DNA from: Sphingomonas_R sp036387535
GTDB lineage: Bacteria > Pseudomonadota > Alphaproteobacteria > Sphingomonadales > Sphingomonadaceae
Direction of reading: 5' to 3'
Length of the DNA: 20,504 nucleotides
Assembly (NCBI RefSeq): GCF_036387535.1
Contig: NZ_DASVTO010000089.1
Location: 1-20,504 of the forward strand
The notes under the pieces were generated by a model. The model was given only the letters and a program-made list of their open reading frames with translations, made no database searches and was not told the DNA's origin. Position 1 is the first letter of the stretch. Every line of letters begins with the position of its first letter. The position numbers and the translations under genes are program-made. Shown one piece after another: positions 1-8,646 of the stretch.

Positions 1-1
1 G

Positions 2-2998
2 CATCAGCCGCGCTTCTCCCCCGATGGCCGGCGGATCGCCTTCACCTCCGATCGTGGCGGCGGTGACAATATCTGGGTGATGAATGTCGATGGATCCGAC
101 AAGCGCCAGGTAACGAAGGAGGAGTTCCGTCTGCTCAACCAGCCGACGTGGAGCCCCGACGGCCGGTTCATCGCGGCGAAGAAGCATTTCACCACCGGGC
201 GTTCGCTCGGTACCGGCGAGGTGTGGCTGTACCATGTTTCGGGTGGCGGCGGCGTCCAGCTGGTGAAGCGCGCGAGCGAAGTGCTGCAGAAGGAACTGGG
301 TGAGCCGATCTACGCACCGGACGGGAAGAGCCTGTTCTACACCCGCAACGTGTCCCCCGGTCCGATCTTCGAATATGCGCAGAATTCGCGCACCGATCTG
401 TTCGACATCGAACGCTATGACCTGGCAACGGGCGAGGTTACGACGGCCGTATCGGGCGTGGGTGGATCGGTGCGGCCGACCCCGTCGCGCGACGGCAAGC
501 GGATCGCGTTCGTGCGCCGCGACAACAATGTCAGCAAGCTGTGGGTGAAGGATTTCACGACCGGGATCGAGCGCGTCGTCTATGGTCCGCTGGACCGCGA
601 TGTGCAGGAGACCTGGGCCGTCACCGGTGTCTATCCGAACATGGCCTGGACGCCCGACGACAAGGCGATCGTGTTCTGGGCCGGCGGCAAGCTGCGCCGG
701 GTGGCGGCGGACGGCGCCGGTGGTGCTGTGATCCCGTTCCGCATCAACGATACCCGCATCATTGTCGACGCGGTGCATCCGCGCATCGCCGTCGCGCCGG
801 ATCGGTTCGCCACGAAGATGCCGCGGTGGGCCAGCGTGTCGCCCGACGGCCGAACGGTGGTGTTCGAGACGCTGGGCAAGCTGTGGACGAAGCCTGTCGC
901 GGGGGGGGCGCCGCGGCGGTTGACGCGCGGCGACGGTGAGCTGGAGCTGTTCCCGAGCTGGTCGCGCGACGGCCGGCAGATCGTGTTCGTCGGCTGGACG
1001 GACCAGGGACTGGGGCAGGTTCGCACGATTGCCGCCGCGGGCGGCGCGGCGCGGACCGTGACCACGATCGCGGGGCATTACAGCCGGCCGCGTTTCTCCC
1101 CCGATGGCGCGACGATCGTGTTCGAACAGGGCGAGGGTGGCTTGTTGACGGCGGCGCGCGGCAATGCCGGCACCGGCGCCTACCGCGTCGCAGCCGCGGG
1201 CGGCGCACCGGTCCGGATCGCGCGCGACGCGGCATCGCCTCAGTTCGGCGCGGCCAGCGACCGCGTGTTCCTGATGATCAACGAAGGCGGCAAGCGCCAG
1301 CTGATCAGCACCGACCTGAACGGGCAGGACCGGCGGGTCCATGCCGAAGGGGAACTGGTCAACGATTATCAGGTGTCGCCGGCCGGCGATCAGGTGGCGT
1401 TCCGGCAAAGCTACGAGGCGTTCGTGATGCCGCTGATGCCCGGCAAGCAGGCGGTGGAAACCGACACCAAGTCGGGATCGCTGCCGGTGACGCGGGTCAG
1501 CGGCGACGGCGCCGATTTCATCAACTGGTCCAACGCGGGACGGCAGATCCACTGGAGCGCCGGTCCGACGCTCTACACCGCCGAAACCGCCGCGCTGTTC
1601 CGCAATGCGCCCGCGGGCGAGGATGCGCCCAAATTCGCGGTACCCCGGTCCGGCGTCTCGCTGTCGATGGAGGTCGCCGCCGCCAAGCCCACGGGCACCG
1701 TCGCGCTGACGGGGGCGCGGGTCGTCACCATGGCGGGCGCGGATGGTGGCATCCTGGACGATGCGACGATCCTGATCCGCGGCGACCGCATCGTCGCAGT
1801 GGGGCCGCGGGCCACGGTGACGGTGCCTGCGGGTGCGACCGTGGTCGACATGGCCGGCAAGACCATCATTCCCGGATTGGTCGATGCCCATGCGCACGGC
1901 CCGCAGGGTGAGGACGAGCTTGTGCCGCAGCAGAACTGGTCCGCGATGGCGAACCTGGCGCTCGGCACCACGACGCTGCACGATCCGTCGTCGCGGTCGG
2001 CGGAGATCTTTCCTGCGGCCGAGATGCAGCAGGCGGGCATGGTGCTGGCACCCAGGACGTTCTCGACGGGCGAGATCATCTATGGTGCGAAGGCGCCGGA
2101 CGTCTATGCGCAGATCGACAGCTATGACGACGCATTGGCGGTCGTCCGGCGGCTGAAGGCGCAGGGCGCGCACAGCGTCAAGAACTACAACCAGCCCCGC
2201 CGCGAACAGCGGCAGATGGTGGTTGCCGCCGCGCAGGCCGAAAATATGGAGGTGGTGCCCGAGGGCGGATCGCTGTTCACGCTGGACATGTCGCTGGTGC
2301 AGGACGGCAATGCGACGGTCGAACATAATGTGCCGCTGGAACGCTTCTATGCCGATGTGGTGAGCCTGTGGTCGCAGACCACGGTGGGTTACACGCCGAC
2401 GCTGGTGGTGGCCTATGGCGGGCCGGCCGGCGATCCCTATTGGCGGGCGCACAGCGATGTCTGGCGGCACCCGTTGCTGACCCGGCATGCGCCGCCCGCG
2501 TTGCTGGCGGCGCAGAACGCCCGGCGGGAAATCGCGCCGGAGGAGGATTATGTCGACGGCGCGACCGCGCGCGAGGCCAAGAAACTGGCGGACAAGGGCG
2601 TGCCGGTGGCGATCGGCGCGCACGGCCAGCAGCCGGGCCTTGGTGCGCATTGGGAGCTGTGGAGTTTCGTCCGCGGCGGTTTCACGCCGGTCGAGGCACT
2701 GCGCGCCGGGACGATCGGCGCCGCCACGTCGCTGGGCTATGCCAAGGACGTCGGATCACTGGAGGCCGGCAAGCTGGCCGATCTGGTCGTGCTGAACGCC
2801 GATCCCACGGCCGATATCCGCAACAGCGACAAGGTGGCGCAGGTCATGCTGGGCGGACGGCTGTATGATGCGGCGACGCTCAACGAAGTGGCGACGGGCA
2901 CGCGCCGGCGGCAGCCCTATTGGTGGGAGGGCAGCACGGGCGGCGCCGACACGGGCGCGCGGATCACCGTCGGGCACGGCTTTGGAGATGTCGACTGA
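2..2998 (+). CDS. Amidohydrolase-family protein with N-terminal TolB/PD40 beta-propeller (5' partial)
   Basis: The gene enters from the left edge; frame 2 is open from base 2, and about 998 residues are visible. The first two-thirds carry repeated PD40/WD40-like blades of the form PRFSPDG-RIAF (near 11-43, 146-170, 836-860, 953-975 and 1090-1120), as in TolB and DPP-IV propellers. From about base 1700 it becomes a metal-dependent amidohydrolase. Visible elements are a small beta-sandwich segment (TGARVVTMAGADGG), the metal motif DAHAHG (His codons at 1889 and 1895), a Lys in HSVKNYNQ near 2175 that could be the carbamylated ligand, EHN near 2323, and the closing segment GSLEAGKLADLVVLNADP (near 2750) typical of the family. 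Such fusions are usually exported and are often annotated as imidazolonepropionase-like or prolidase-like. Substrate is unknown, possibly peptides or cyclic amides. The signal peptide, if any, lies outside the window. Family assignment is firm; the reaction is not. Confidence 0.9.
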   Translation, partial: HQPRFSPDGRRIAFTSDRGGGDNIWVMNVDGSDKRQVTKEEFRLLNQPTWSPDGRFIAAKKHFTTGRSLGTGEVWLYHVSGGGGVQLVKRASEVLQKELGEPIYAPDGKSLFYTRNVSPGPIFEYAQNSRTDLFDIERYDLATGEVTTAVSGVGGSVRPTPSRDGKRIAFVRRDNNVSKLWVKDFTTGIERVVYGPLDRDVQETWAVTGVYPNMAWTPDDKAIVFWAGGKLRRVAADGAGGAVIPFRINDTRIIVDAVHPRIAVAPDRFATKMPRWASVSPDGRTVVFETLGKLWTKPVAGGAPRRLTRGDGELELFPSWSRDGRQIVFVGWTDQGLGQVRTIAAAGGAARTVTTIAGHYSRPRFSPDGATIVFEQGEGGLLTAARGNAGTGAYRVAAAGGAPVRIARDAASPQFGAASDRVFLMINEGGKRQLISTDLNGQDRRVHAEGELVNDYQVSPAGDQVAFRQSYEAFVMPLMPGKQAVETDTKSGSLPVTRVSGDGADFINWSNAGRQIHWSAGPTLYTAETAALFRNAPAGEDAPKFAVPRSGVSLSMEVAAAKPTGTVALTGARVVTMAGADGGILDDATILIRGDRIVAVGPRATVTVPAGATVVDMAGKTIIPGLVDAHAHGPQGEDELVPQQNWSAMANLALGTTTLHDPSSRSAEIFPAAEMQQAGMVLAPRTFSTGEIIYGAKAPDVYAQIDSYDDALAVVRRLKAQGAHSVKNYNQPRREQRQMVVAAAQAENMEVVPEGGSLFTLDMSLVQDGNATVEHNVPLERFYADVVSLWSQTTVGYTPTLVVAYGGPAGDPYWRAHSDVWRHPLLTRHAPPALLAAQNARREIAPEEDYVDGATAREAKKLADKGVPVAIGAHGQQPGLGAHWELWSFVRGGFTPVEALRAGTIGAATSLGYAKDVGSLEAGKLADLVVLNADPTADIRNSDKVAQVMLGGRLYDAATLNEVATGTRRRQPYWWEGSTGGADTGARITVGHGFGDVD

Positions 2999-3043
2999 CG
3001 TAAAGTCGGAGCGATTTCTGCAGGATGCGGGCGGTCGCGGCGG

Positions 3044-3057
3044 GCGGCGATCGCCGC
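3044..3057 (+). terminator. Possible terminator hairpin after the amidohydrolase gene
   Basis: A perfect 14-bp palindrome (GCGGC, GATC loop, GCCGC) lies 46 nt after the stop codon and is followed by GCGTTTGC. The stem is only 5 bp and the T run is weak. It may instead be a protein-binding palindrome upstream of the pcm-like gene. The remainder of the 183-bp gap (2999-3181) should hold the promoter for the next block, but I could not identify convincing -35/-10 boxes. Confidence 0.25.
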
Positions 3058-3181
3058 GCGTTTGCAAGATATTAACCCCGTTCCGTGCATGACGCTTGGC
3101 GCGACGAAAGCGACAGGATAGACGACCAACGGGCGGCCAGCTGTGTTGCCTATTCAATACAGTCGTGCGACGAGGTTTGCC

Positions 3182-3817
3182 GTGACCGATCAAGATTTCA
3201 GCCAGATGCGCCGCGCCATGGTCGACAGCCAGCTGCGCACGAACAATGTCAACGACCCGCGCCTGATCGCAGCGCTGTCGGACGTGCCGCGCGAACGGTT
3301 CGTGCCGGCCGAGGCGCGGGTGGTGGCCTATATCGATCGACCGGTGCCGCTGGGTGGCAGGCGGTGGCTGAACGCCCCGCTTGCGACGGCCCGCCTGTTG
3401 GCGGAGGCGCGACCGGTGTCCGGCGACCGCGTGCTGGTGGTCGGATCGGCCACCGGATACGCCGCCGCGGTGCTGGCGAAGCTGGGCGCGGCGGTGACGG
3501 CGCTGGAGGAAGATCCGGCGCTGGTCCCGGTCGAGATGCCGGGCGTGACCTATGTTTCGGGGCCGCTGGTCGAAGGCTGGTCCGCGGGTGCGCCCTATGA
3601 CCTGATCCTGATCGATGGGGCGGTGGCGTCGGTGCCGAAGGCGATCAGCGGTCAGCTGGTCGATGGCGGGCGGCTGGCGACCGGGGTGATCGAACGTGGC
3701 GTGTCGCGCCTGGCGATCGGGCGCCGCGCGGGCAGCGGTTTTGGATTGGTGACGGTGCTGGATGCGGAGGCGGTGACGCTGCCGGGGTTTGCACCGCCAC
3801 CGGAATTTCAATTCTGA
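3182..3817 (+). CDS. pcm: Protein-L-isoaspartate O-methyltransferase-like protein
   Basis: A 211-residue SAM-dependent methyltransferase of the Pcm family. The N-terminus (SQMRRAMVDSQLRTNNVNDPRL, with a central 'VPRERFVPAEAR') matches the start of bacterial Pcm proteins. The SAM motif I is VLVVGSATGYAAAVLAKLG, followed by an acidic residue at the end of the next strand (ALEED). The segment PYDLILIDGAVASVPKAI corresponds to the post-motif region. I chose GTG 3182 because GAGG (3172-3175) lies 6 nt upstream and homologues begin with a similar (M/V)TDQ-F; an in-frame ATG/TTG further upstream (from 3143) lacks support. The classical isoaspartate-site motif (QTIS-P) is absent; LNAPLATARLL is found instead, so repair of isoaspartyl residues is not certain. 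It ends 27 nt before the tolC start and is probably co-transcribed with it. Confidence 0.85.
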   Translation: MTDQDFSQMRRAMVDSQLRTNNVNDPRLIAALSDVPRERFVPAEARVVAYIDRPVPLGGRRWLNAPLATARLLAEARPVSGDRVLVVGSATGYAAAVLAKLGAAVTALEEDPALVPVEMPGVTYVSGPLVEGWSAGAPYDLILIDGAVASVPKAISGQLVDGGRLATGVIERGVSRLAIGRRAGSGFGLVTVLDAEAVTLPGFAPPPEFQF

Positions 3818-3844
3818 TCAATGGTGATCGGGTGGGGGAATAGC

Positions 3845-5410
3845 GTGTTGATGCGGGTGACGACGAAGGCGGTGGGGTTGGCGACGGCGGCGGCGATCCT
3901 GGCCGTTCCGATGCTGCCGGCCTGGGGGGCTACGCTACGCGGCGCGCTGATCCAGGCGTATCGCGGCAACCCCACCCTGACCGGTGCGCGCGCTGGCCAG
4001 CGCGCGACCGACGAAGGGGTGCCGATCGCCCGGTCGCAGGGCCTGCCGGGGGCGAGTGCCACCGGGACCTATAGCGAGTTCCTGTTGCGCGGCATCGGGT
4101 CGCGGTTCTCCCCGACCCGCAACCTGGCGGGGAATGTGAACATCAATGTCCCGCTCTATCAGGGTGGTGGCGTGCGCAGCGCCGTGAAGGCGGCGGATGC
4201 GCGCGTGGATTCCGGGCGGGCGCAGTTGCGGTCGACCGAGGCGAACATCTTCGTCCAGACCGTCGGCGCCTATATGGACGTGATCCGCGACCTGTCGATC
4301 GTCGAACTCAACCGCGGCAATGTCCGCGTGTTGCAGACCAATTTGCAGGCATCGAAGGATCGGTTCCAGGTCGGCGATCTGACGCGAACGGACGTGGCGC
4401 AGTCCGAAGCGCGGTTGTCGATCGCGCAGAGCCAGCTGCAATCGGCCTTGGCGCAGCTGGATTCCAGCCGGGAGAATTATCTGAACATCATCGGCGCGGC
4501 ACCGGATGCGCTGGAACCGCCGCCGCCATTGCCGGTGTTTCCACAGAGCGCTGCCGCCGCATCCGACCTGGCGATCGAGAATAATCCGGACCTAATCGCC
4601 GCACGGGCGGCGGCACGGGCGGCAAGCTATGACATCCGTACCGCGCAGGCGGCGCGCCTGCCGACGCTTTCGGGTTTCGCCAGCGGCGGCTATAACGACT
4701 ATCTCGGGACCAATCCGGGCACGTTTGCAGGATCGGGCGAGACCACGACCTTCATTCCGGCGCGGCAATCGCAGACCACCGGAACCGTCGGGGTGCAGTT
4801 GTCGCTGCCGCTGTATCAGGGCGGATTGCCCGCGGCGCGCGTGCGGCAGGCAAAGGCCCTGGCAAGCCAGGCGATCGAACGCGTCGCGCAGGTCGAACGA
4901 TCGGTGGTGGCGGATGCCCGCGCGACCTATTCGCTTTACGCCGCTGCGCTGGGCGTGATCGCGTCGTCCGAACGGGCGGTAACGGCAAACGAACTGGCGC
5001 TGGAAGGCGTGCGGGCGGAGAACAGCGTCGGCACACGCAACGTGCTGGACGTGCTGAATGCCGAGCAGGAATTGCTGAACGTGCGCGTGCAATTGGTGAC
5101 GGCGCGACGCGACGCCTATGTCGCGGGCTTTGCGTTGCTGGCGGCGCTGGGCCGGGCGGAGGCCCGCAATCTGGGGCTGGACAATGGGCCGCTGTACGAC
5201 CCGACCCTGAACTATCGCCAGGTCCACAATTCGCTGAGCGATTGGAAGGACGGGCCGAAGCCGGTGCCGGTGGCGATATCGACTGCAGCGATCCCGTCGC
5301 CGACCACGGTCGTGCTGCCGCAAAGCGCCTATGGCCCGGCCGTGCCGGCGGCATCGCGCGAAATCCCGGCGCAACCCGCTGCAAACCCGGTGACAGCGCC
5401 CCGGAAATAG
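3845..5410 (+). CDS. tolC: TolC-family outer membrane efflux/type I secretion protein
   Basis: A protein of about 521 residues with a signal peptide (MRVTTKAVGLATAAAILA..., probable cleavage after AWG/A). It has two TolC-type repeats. The first contains VNINVPLYQGGGVRSAVKAADARVDS and LQASKDRFQVGDLTRTDVAQSEARL; the second contains VQLSLPLYQGGLPAARVRQAKALA and VGTRNVLDVLNAEQELLNVRVQLVTARRDAYVAGFALLAALGR. These are the paired beta-barrel strand plus alpha-barrel hairpin units of TolC trimers, which span the outer membrane and periplasm. The C-terminal 70 residues are Pro/Ala-rich and likely flexible. I chose GTG 3845 because GGGGG (3834-3838) sits 6 nt upstream; ATG 3851 or ATG 3821 are alternatives, and the signal peptide is intact in all cases. 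No inner-membrane ABC or membrane-fusion partner is adjacent, so substrate is unknown. A TolC homologue next to popZ is, as I recall, also seen in Caulobacter. Confidence 0.9.
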   Translation: MLMRVTTKAVGLATAAAILAVPMLPAWGATLRGALIQAYRGNPTLTGARAGQRATDEGVPIARSQGLPGASATGTYSEFLLRGIGSRFSPTRNLAGNVNINVPLYQGGGVRSAVKAADARVDSGRAQLRSTEANIFVQTVGAYMDVIRDLSIVELNRGNVRVLQTNLQASKDRFQVGDLTRTDVAQSEARLSIAQSQLQSALAQLDSSRENYLNIIGAAPDALEPPPPLPVFPQSAAAASDLAIENNPDLIAARAAARAASYDIRTAQAARLPTLSGFASGGYNDYLGTNPGTFAGSGETTTFIPARQSQTTGTVGVQLSLPLYQGGLPAARVRQAKALASQAIERVAQVERSVVADARATYSLYAAALGVIASSERAVTANELALEGVRAENSVGTRNVLDVLNAEQELLNVRVQLVTARRDAYVAGFALLAALGRAEARNLGLDNGPLYDPTLNYRQVHNSLSDWKDGPKPVPVAISTAAIPSPTTVVLPQSAYGPAVPAASREIPAQPAANPVTAPRK

Positions 5411-5426
5411 GGAATAGCTGACGGCC

Positions 5427-5834
5427 ATGGGCGAGGGACGTCAGGAACCGTCGATGGAAGAGATCTTGGCTTCCATCAAGCGCATCATCGCCGAGGATGG
5501 TGCCGCGATCGCGACGCCGCGTTCGCGGCGGCCCGCCGATGACATCGCGGCGCCCGTGGCGCATGCCGAACCGGTGGCGGGCGATGTCCTGGAGCTGACC
5601 GAACCGGCGCCGCCATTGGTGTCTCCCGACGCCGCCGTTGCCAGCAAGCATTCGCTCGACATCCTGTCCGCACTGGTGGTGCGCGGGTCGTCGCCCGCGG
5701 ACAACACGCTGGAAGGTCTGGTGCGGGAATTGTTGCGCCCGATGCTGAAGGACTGGCTGGACGCCCGGTTGCCCGAACTGGTGGAGACACTGGTCGCGCG
5801 GGAAATCGCGCGGATCACCGGAAAGAGCCTGTAG
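5427..5834 (+). CDS. popZ: PopZ-family polar organizing protein (DUF2497)
   Basis: A 135-residue protein with the PopZ layout. The N-terminal helix is QEPSMEEILASIKRIIAEDG (residues 5-24) and serves as the partner-binding region in known PopZ. A linker follows at about 25-90. The C-terminal helical oligomerisation region is TLEGLVRELLRPMLKDWLDA followed by RLPELVETLVAREIARITG (about 92-132). A short VLELTEP motif in the linker also occurs in Caulobacter PopZ. PopZ forms a polar condensate that tethers ParB/origin regions and recruits cell-cycle regulators; that role is inferred from the family. The protein is shorter than Caulobacter PopZ (about 177 residues), and nearly all of the loss is in the linker, which here is less acidic and contains RSRR. 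It begins 16 nt after the tolC stop, so co-transcription is likely. valS follows, which is the usual neighbour in alphaproteobacteria. Confidence 0.88.
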   Translation: MGEGRQEPSMEEILASIKRIIAEDGAAIATPRSRRPADDIAAPVAHAEPVAGDVLELTEPAPPLVSPDAAVASKHSLDILSALVVRGSSPADNTLEGLVRELLRPMLKDWLDARLPELVETLVAREIARITGKSL

Positions 5835-5846
5835 GGCCTGCAGGCC
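5835..5846 (+). repeat. 12-bp perfect palindrome directly after the popZ stop codon
   Basis: GGCCTGCAGGCC begins on the base after the TAG stop and is its own reverse complement. It could form a short stem at the end of the popZ message or be a chance GC-rich palindrome. A second palindrome (CCGACGTCGG) follows at 5853-5862. Confidence 0.35.
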
Positions 5847-5902
5847 GATCGTCCGACGTCGGGGGGACGCGGCAGGCACTGCGTGTATCTGTCGTCACGC
5901 TG

Positions 5903-5919
5903 CGCCGGGGCTTCCGGCG
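5903..5919 (+). promoter_or_regulatory. Hairpin in the valS leader
   Basis: A 6-bp perfect stem (CGCCGG / CCGGCG) with loop GGCTT lies 27 nt upstream of the valS start codon. It leaves the AAGG ribosome-binding site (5936-5939) free. It may be a terminator for the upstream block or part of the valS leader. No T-box-like features (specifier stem, T-box sequence, terminator/antiterminator pair) are recognisable. Confidence 0.3.
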
Positions 5920-5946
5920 TCCGGTCTGCGCGGCTAAGGCAGTGGG

Positions 5947-8595
5947 ATGACGATCGACAAGACATTCGACCCCGCCGCCATCGAGGCCCGCTGGTATCCG
6001 CATTGGGAAAAGACGAACGGGTTTCGGCCCGATCGGCCCGACGCGGAGCCGTTCACGATCGTCATCCCGCCGCCGAACGTCACCGGGTCGCTGCATATCG
6101 GCCACGCGCTGGACAATACGTTGCAGGATATCCTGGTGCGGCATGCCCGCCTGAAGGGGCGCGATGCGTTGTGGGTGGTCGGCACCGATCATGCCGGCAT
6201 CGCGACGCAGATGGTGGTCGAGCGGCAGATGAACGCCGCGGGCGAGAAGCGCACGGACCTGACCCGCGACCAGTTTGTCGAACGGGTGTGGGCGTGGAAG
6301 GAAGAGAGCGGCGGCACGATCACCGGCCAGCTCCGCCGGTTGGGCGCATCGTGCGACTGGGCCAATGAACGCTTCACGATGGACCCGGGATTTTCCAGGG
6401 CGGTCATCAAGGTCTTCGTCGACCTGCACGAGCAGGGACTGTTGTACCGCGACAAGCGGCTGGTGAACTGGGATCCGGGCCTGGGCACCGCGATTTCCGA
6501 CCTGGAGGTCGAAACGCGCGAGGTGCAGGGCAAATTTTATCACCTGCACTATCCGCTGGAGGATGGCAGCGGAGTCATCGCGGTCGCGACCACCCGGCCG
6601 GAGACGATGCTGGCCGATATGGCGGTGGCGGTGCATCCGACCGACGAACGCTATGCCGCGCTGGTCGGCAAGCGCGTGATCCTGCCGATCACCGGGCGGG
6701 CGATCCCGATCGTGGCCGACGACCATGCCGACCCGGAATTGGGATCGGGCGCGGTGAAGATCACGCCCGGCCATGATTTCAACGATTTCGAGGTGGGGCG
6801 ACGCGCAGGGTTCGCCGCAGGCGACATGCTCAACATGCTCGATGCGAAGGCGCAGGTGGTGCAGGTAGCGGACGGGCTGATCCCTGACGCCTATCTCGGC
6901 CTGTCGGTGAAGGATGCGCGCGTCGCGGTCGTCGCCGCGCTGGAGGCGGCGGGGCTGCTCGACCGGATCGAGGACCGCGTGATCCAGACGCCGTTCGGCG
7001 ATCGATCCGGCGTGGTGATCGAACCGTGGCTGACCGACCAATGGTATGTCGATGCCAAGACGCTGGCCGGACCCGCGATCGAGGCGGTGCGATCGGGCGC
7101 GATCAAGGTGGTGCCCGAAAGCTGGACCAAGACCTATTATAACTGGCTCGACAATATCCAGCCCTGGTGCGTGTCGCGGCAATTATGGTGGGGGCACCGG
7201 ATTCCGGCGTGGTTCGACGCGGATGGCAACGCGTTCGTGGCGCAGGACGAAGCCGGCGCGCGGGCGAAAGCCGGCGACGACCGCGTGCTGACGCAGGATC
7301 AGGATGTGCTGGACACCTGGTTCTCGTCCGCGCTGTGGCCGTTCGGGACACTTGGGTGGCCTGACGACATGGCGAAGGTTGGCCGGCATTACCCCAATGA
7401 CGTGTTGATTTCCGGGTTCGACATCCTGTTCTTCTGGGACGCCCGCATGATCATGCAGGGGTTGCAGTTCATGGGCGAGGTGCCGTTCCGGACGCTGTAC
7501 CTGCATGGGCTGGTGCGCGCGCCGGACGGGTCGAAGATGTCGAAGTCCAAGGGCAACACCGTCGATCCGCTGGGCCTGATCGACCGGTTCGGCGCGGATG
7601 CGCTGCGGTTCACGCTGGCGGCGATGGAAAGCCAGGGGCGTGACATCAAGCTGGATGAGCGGCGGGTGGAGGGGTATCGCAACTTCGCCACCAAGCTGTG
7701 GAATGCGGCGCGGTTCGCGCAGGCGAACGGGATCGGCGGATCGACCATGCTGGAACCGCCGCGCGCGGAATTGCCGGTCAATCGCTGGATCCTGGCGGAG
7801 ACGGTGAAGACGGTACAGACGCTGGACCTGGCGCTCGCCGACCTGCGGTTCGACGAGGCGGCGAACACCATCTACCAATTCGTGTGGGCGACGTTCTGCG
7901 ACTGGTATCTGGAACTGATCAAGCCGGTGTTGGGAGAGGCCGAGGGGCCGGTGCCGGGTGCGACCGAGACCCGCGCCGTCGCCGGCTGGGTGATCGACCA
8001 GATGCTGGTGATGCTGCACCCGTTCATGCCGTTCATCACCGAGGAACTGTGGCATGCGCTGGCGCCGCGCGACCATGACCTGATCGTCGCGCGGTGGCCG
8101 ATGGCGGATGCACGCGCGATGGATCCGGCCGCAGCGGCGGAGATCGACTGGACGATCCAGGTGGTGAGCGAGGTTCGCGCGGCGCGGGCCGAGCTGAACG
8201 TGCCGCCCGGCGCGAAGCTGACCGCCCACATCCGCGATGCGTCCGAACAGACGCGTGGTCGCCTGGAGCGGCAGGCAGCCGTGCTGGCGCGGCTGGCGCG
8301 GATCGCGGCCGTGTCGTTCGAGCCCGCGACCGGCGGCGCGGCCCAGGTGGTGGTCGACGAAGCGACGTTCGTGCTGCCGCTGGAGGGTGTCATCGATCTC
8401 GCCGCCGAACGTGCGCGATTGGGCAAGGGGATCGCGGTCGCCGAGAAGGAGCGCGATGCATTGGCCAAGCGCCTGGAAAGTCCGGCGTTCGTCGAACGCG
8501 CGAAGCCCGATGCGGTCGCCAAGGCGCGGGAGGATCATGCCGCGCGGTCCGCGGAGGCCGATCGGTTGCGCGCGGCGTTGGCGCGGTTGGGATAG
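5947..8595 (+). CDS. valS: Valyl-tRNA synthetase
   Basis: An 882-residue class I aminoacyl-tRNA synthetase that charges tRNA-Val in the cytoplasm. The HIGH signature is H50-I-G-H53 in PPPNVTGSLHIGHALDNT. The KMSKS loop is at about 530-534 in DGSKMSKSKGNTVDPLGLIDRFGADALRF. The editing (CP1) domain lies between them, with TTRPETMLADMAVAVHP and the GHDFNDFEVG motif typical of ValRS editing sites. The anticodon-binding helical domain follows (NRWILAET..., FCDWYLELIKPVL, HPFMPFITEELWHAL). The C-terminal coiled coil occupies about 815-882 (LAAERARLGKGIAVAEKERDALAKRL...) and matches the ValRS tRNA-binding arm. AAGG at 5936-5939 supports ATG 5947. Length and motifs are complete; nothing suggests truncation. 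Confidence 0.98.
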   Translation: MTIDKTFDPAAIEARWYPHWEKTNGFRPDRPDAEPFTIVIPPPNVTGSLHIGHALDNTLQDILVRHARLKGRDALWVVGTDHAGIATQMVVERQMNAAGEKRTDLTRDQFVERVWAWKEESGGTITGQLRRLGASCDWANERFTMDPGFSRAVIKVFVDLHEQGLLYRDKRLVNWDPGLGTAISDLEVETREVQGKFYHLHYPLEDGSGVIAVATTRPETMLADMAVAVHPTDERYAALVGKRVILPITGRAIPIVADDHADPELGSGAVKITPGHDFNDFEVGRRAGFAAGDMLNMLDAKAQVVQVADGLIPDAYLGLSVKDARVAVVAALEAAGLLDRIEDRVIQTPFGDRSGVVIEPWLTDQWYVDAKTLAGPAIEAVRSGAIKVVPESWTKTYYNWLDNIQPWCVSRQLWWGHRIPAWFDADGNAFVAQDEAGARAKAGDDRVLTQDQDVLDTWFSSALWPFGTLGWPDDMAKVGRHYPNDVLISGFDILFFWDARMIMQGLQFMGEVPFRTLYLHGLVRAPDGSKMSKSKGNTVDPLGLIDRFGADALRFTLAAMESQGRDIKLDERRVEGYRNFATKLWNAARFAQANGIGGSTMLEPPRAELPVNRWILAETVKTVQTLDLALADLRFDEAANTIYQFVWATFCDWYLELIKPVLGEAEGPVPGATETRAVAGWVIDQMLVMLHPFMPFITEELWHALAPRDHDLIVARWPMADARAMDPAAAAEIDWTIQVVSEVRAARAELNVPPGAKLTAHIRDASEQTRGRLERQAAVLARLARIAAVSFEPATGGAAQVVVDEATFVLPLEGVIDLAAERARLGKGIAVAEKERDALAKRLESPAFVERAKPDAVAKAREDHAARSAEADRLRAALARLG

Positions 8596-8646
8596 GTCCG
8601 GCCCCGGCGGGATCGGAATGGAACTTGACGAGGACAGGACGCTGAG

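Noticed and set aside
2999..3181. Sigma-70 type promoter (TTGGCG near 3096 with GGATAG near 3116)
   Set aside because: The spacing is short and the boxes match poorly, so it is no better than chance in this composition.
5835..5946. T-box or amino-acid riboswitch upstream of valS
   Set aside because: The 112-bp gap has short GC hairpins only; no specifier loop, T-box sequence or antiterminator pairing is visible.
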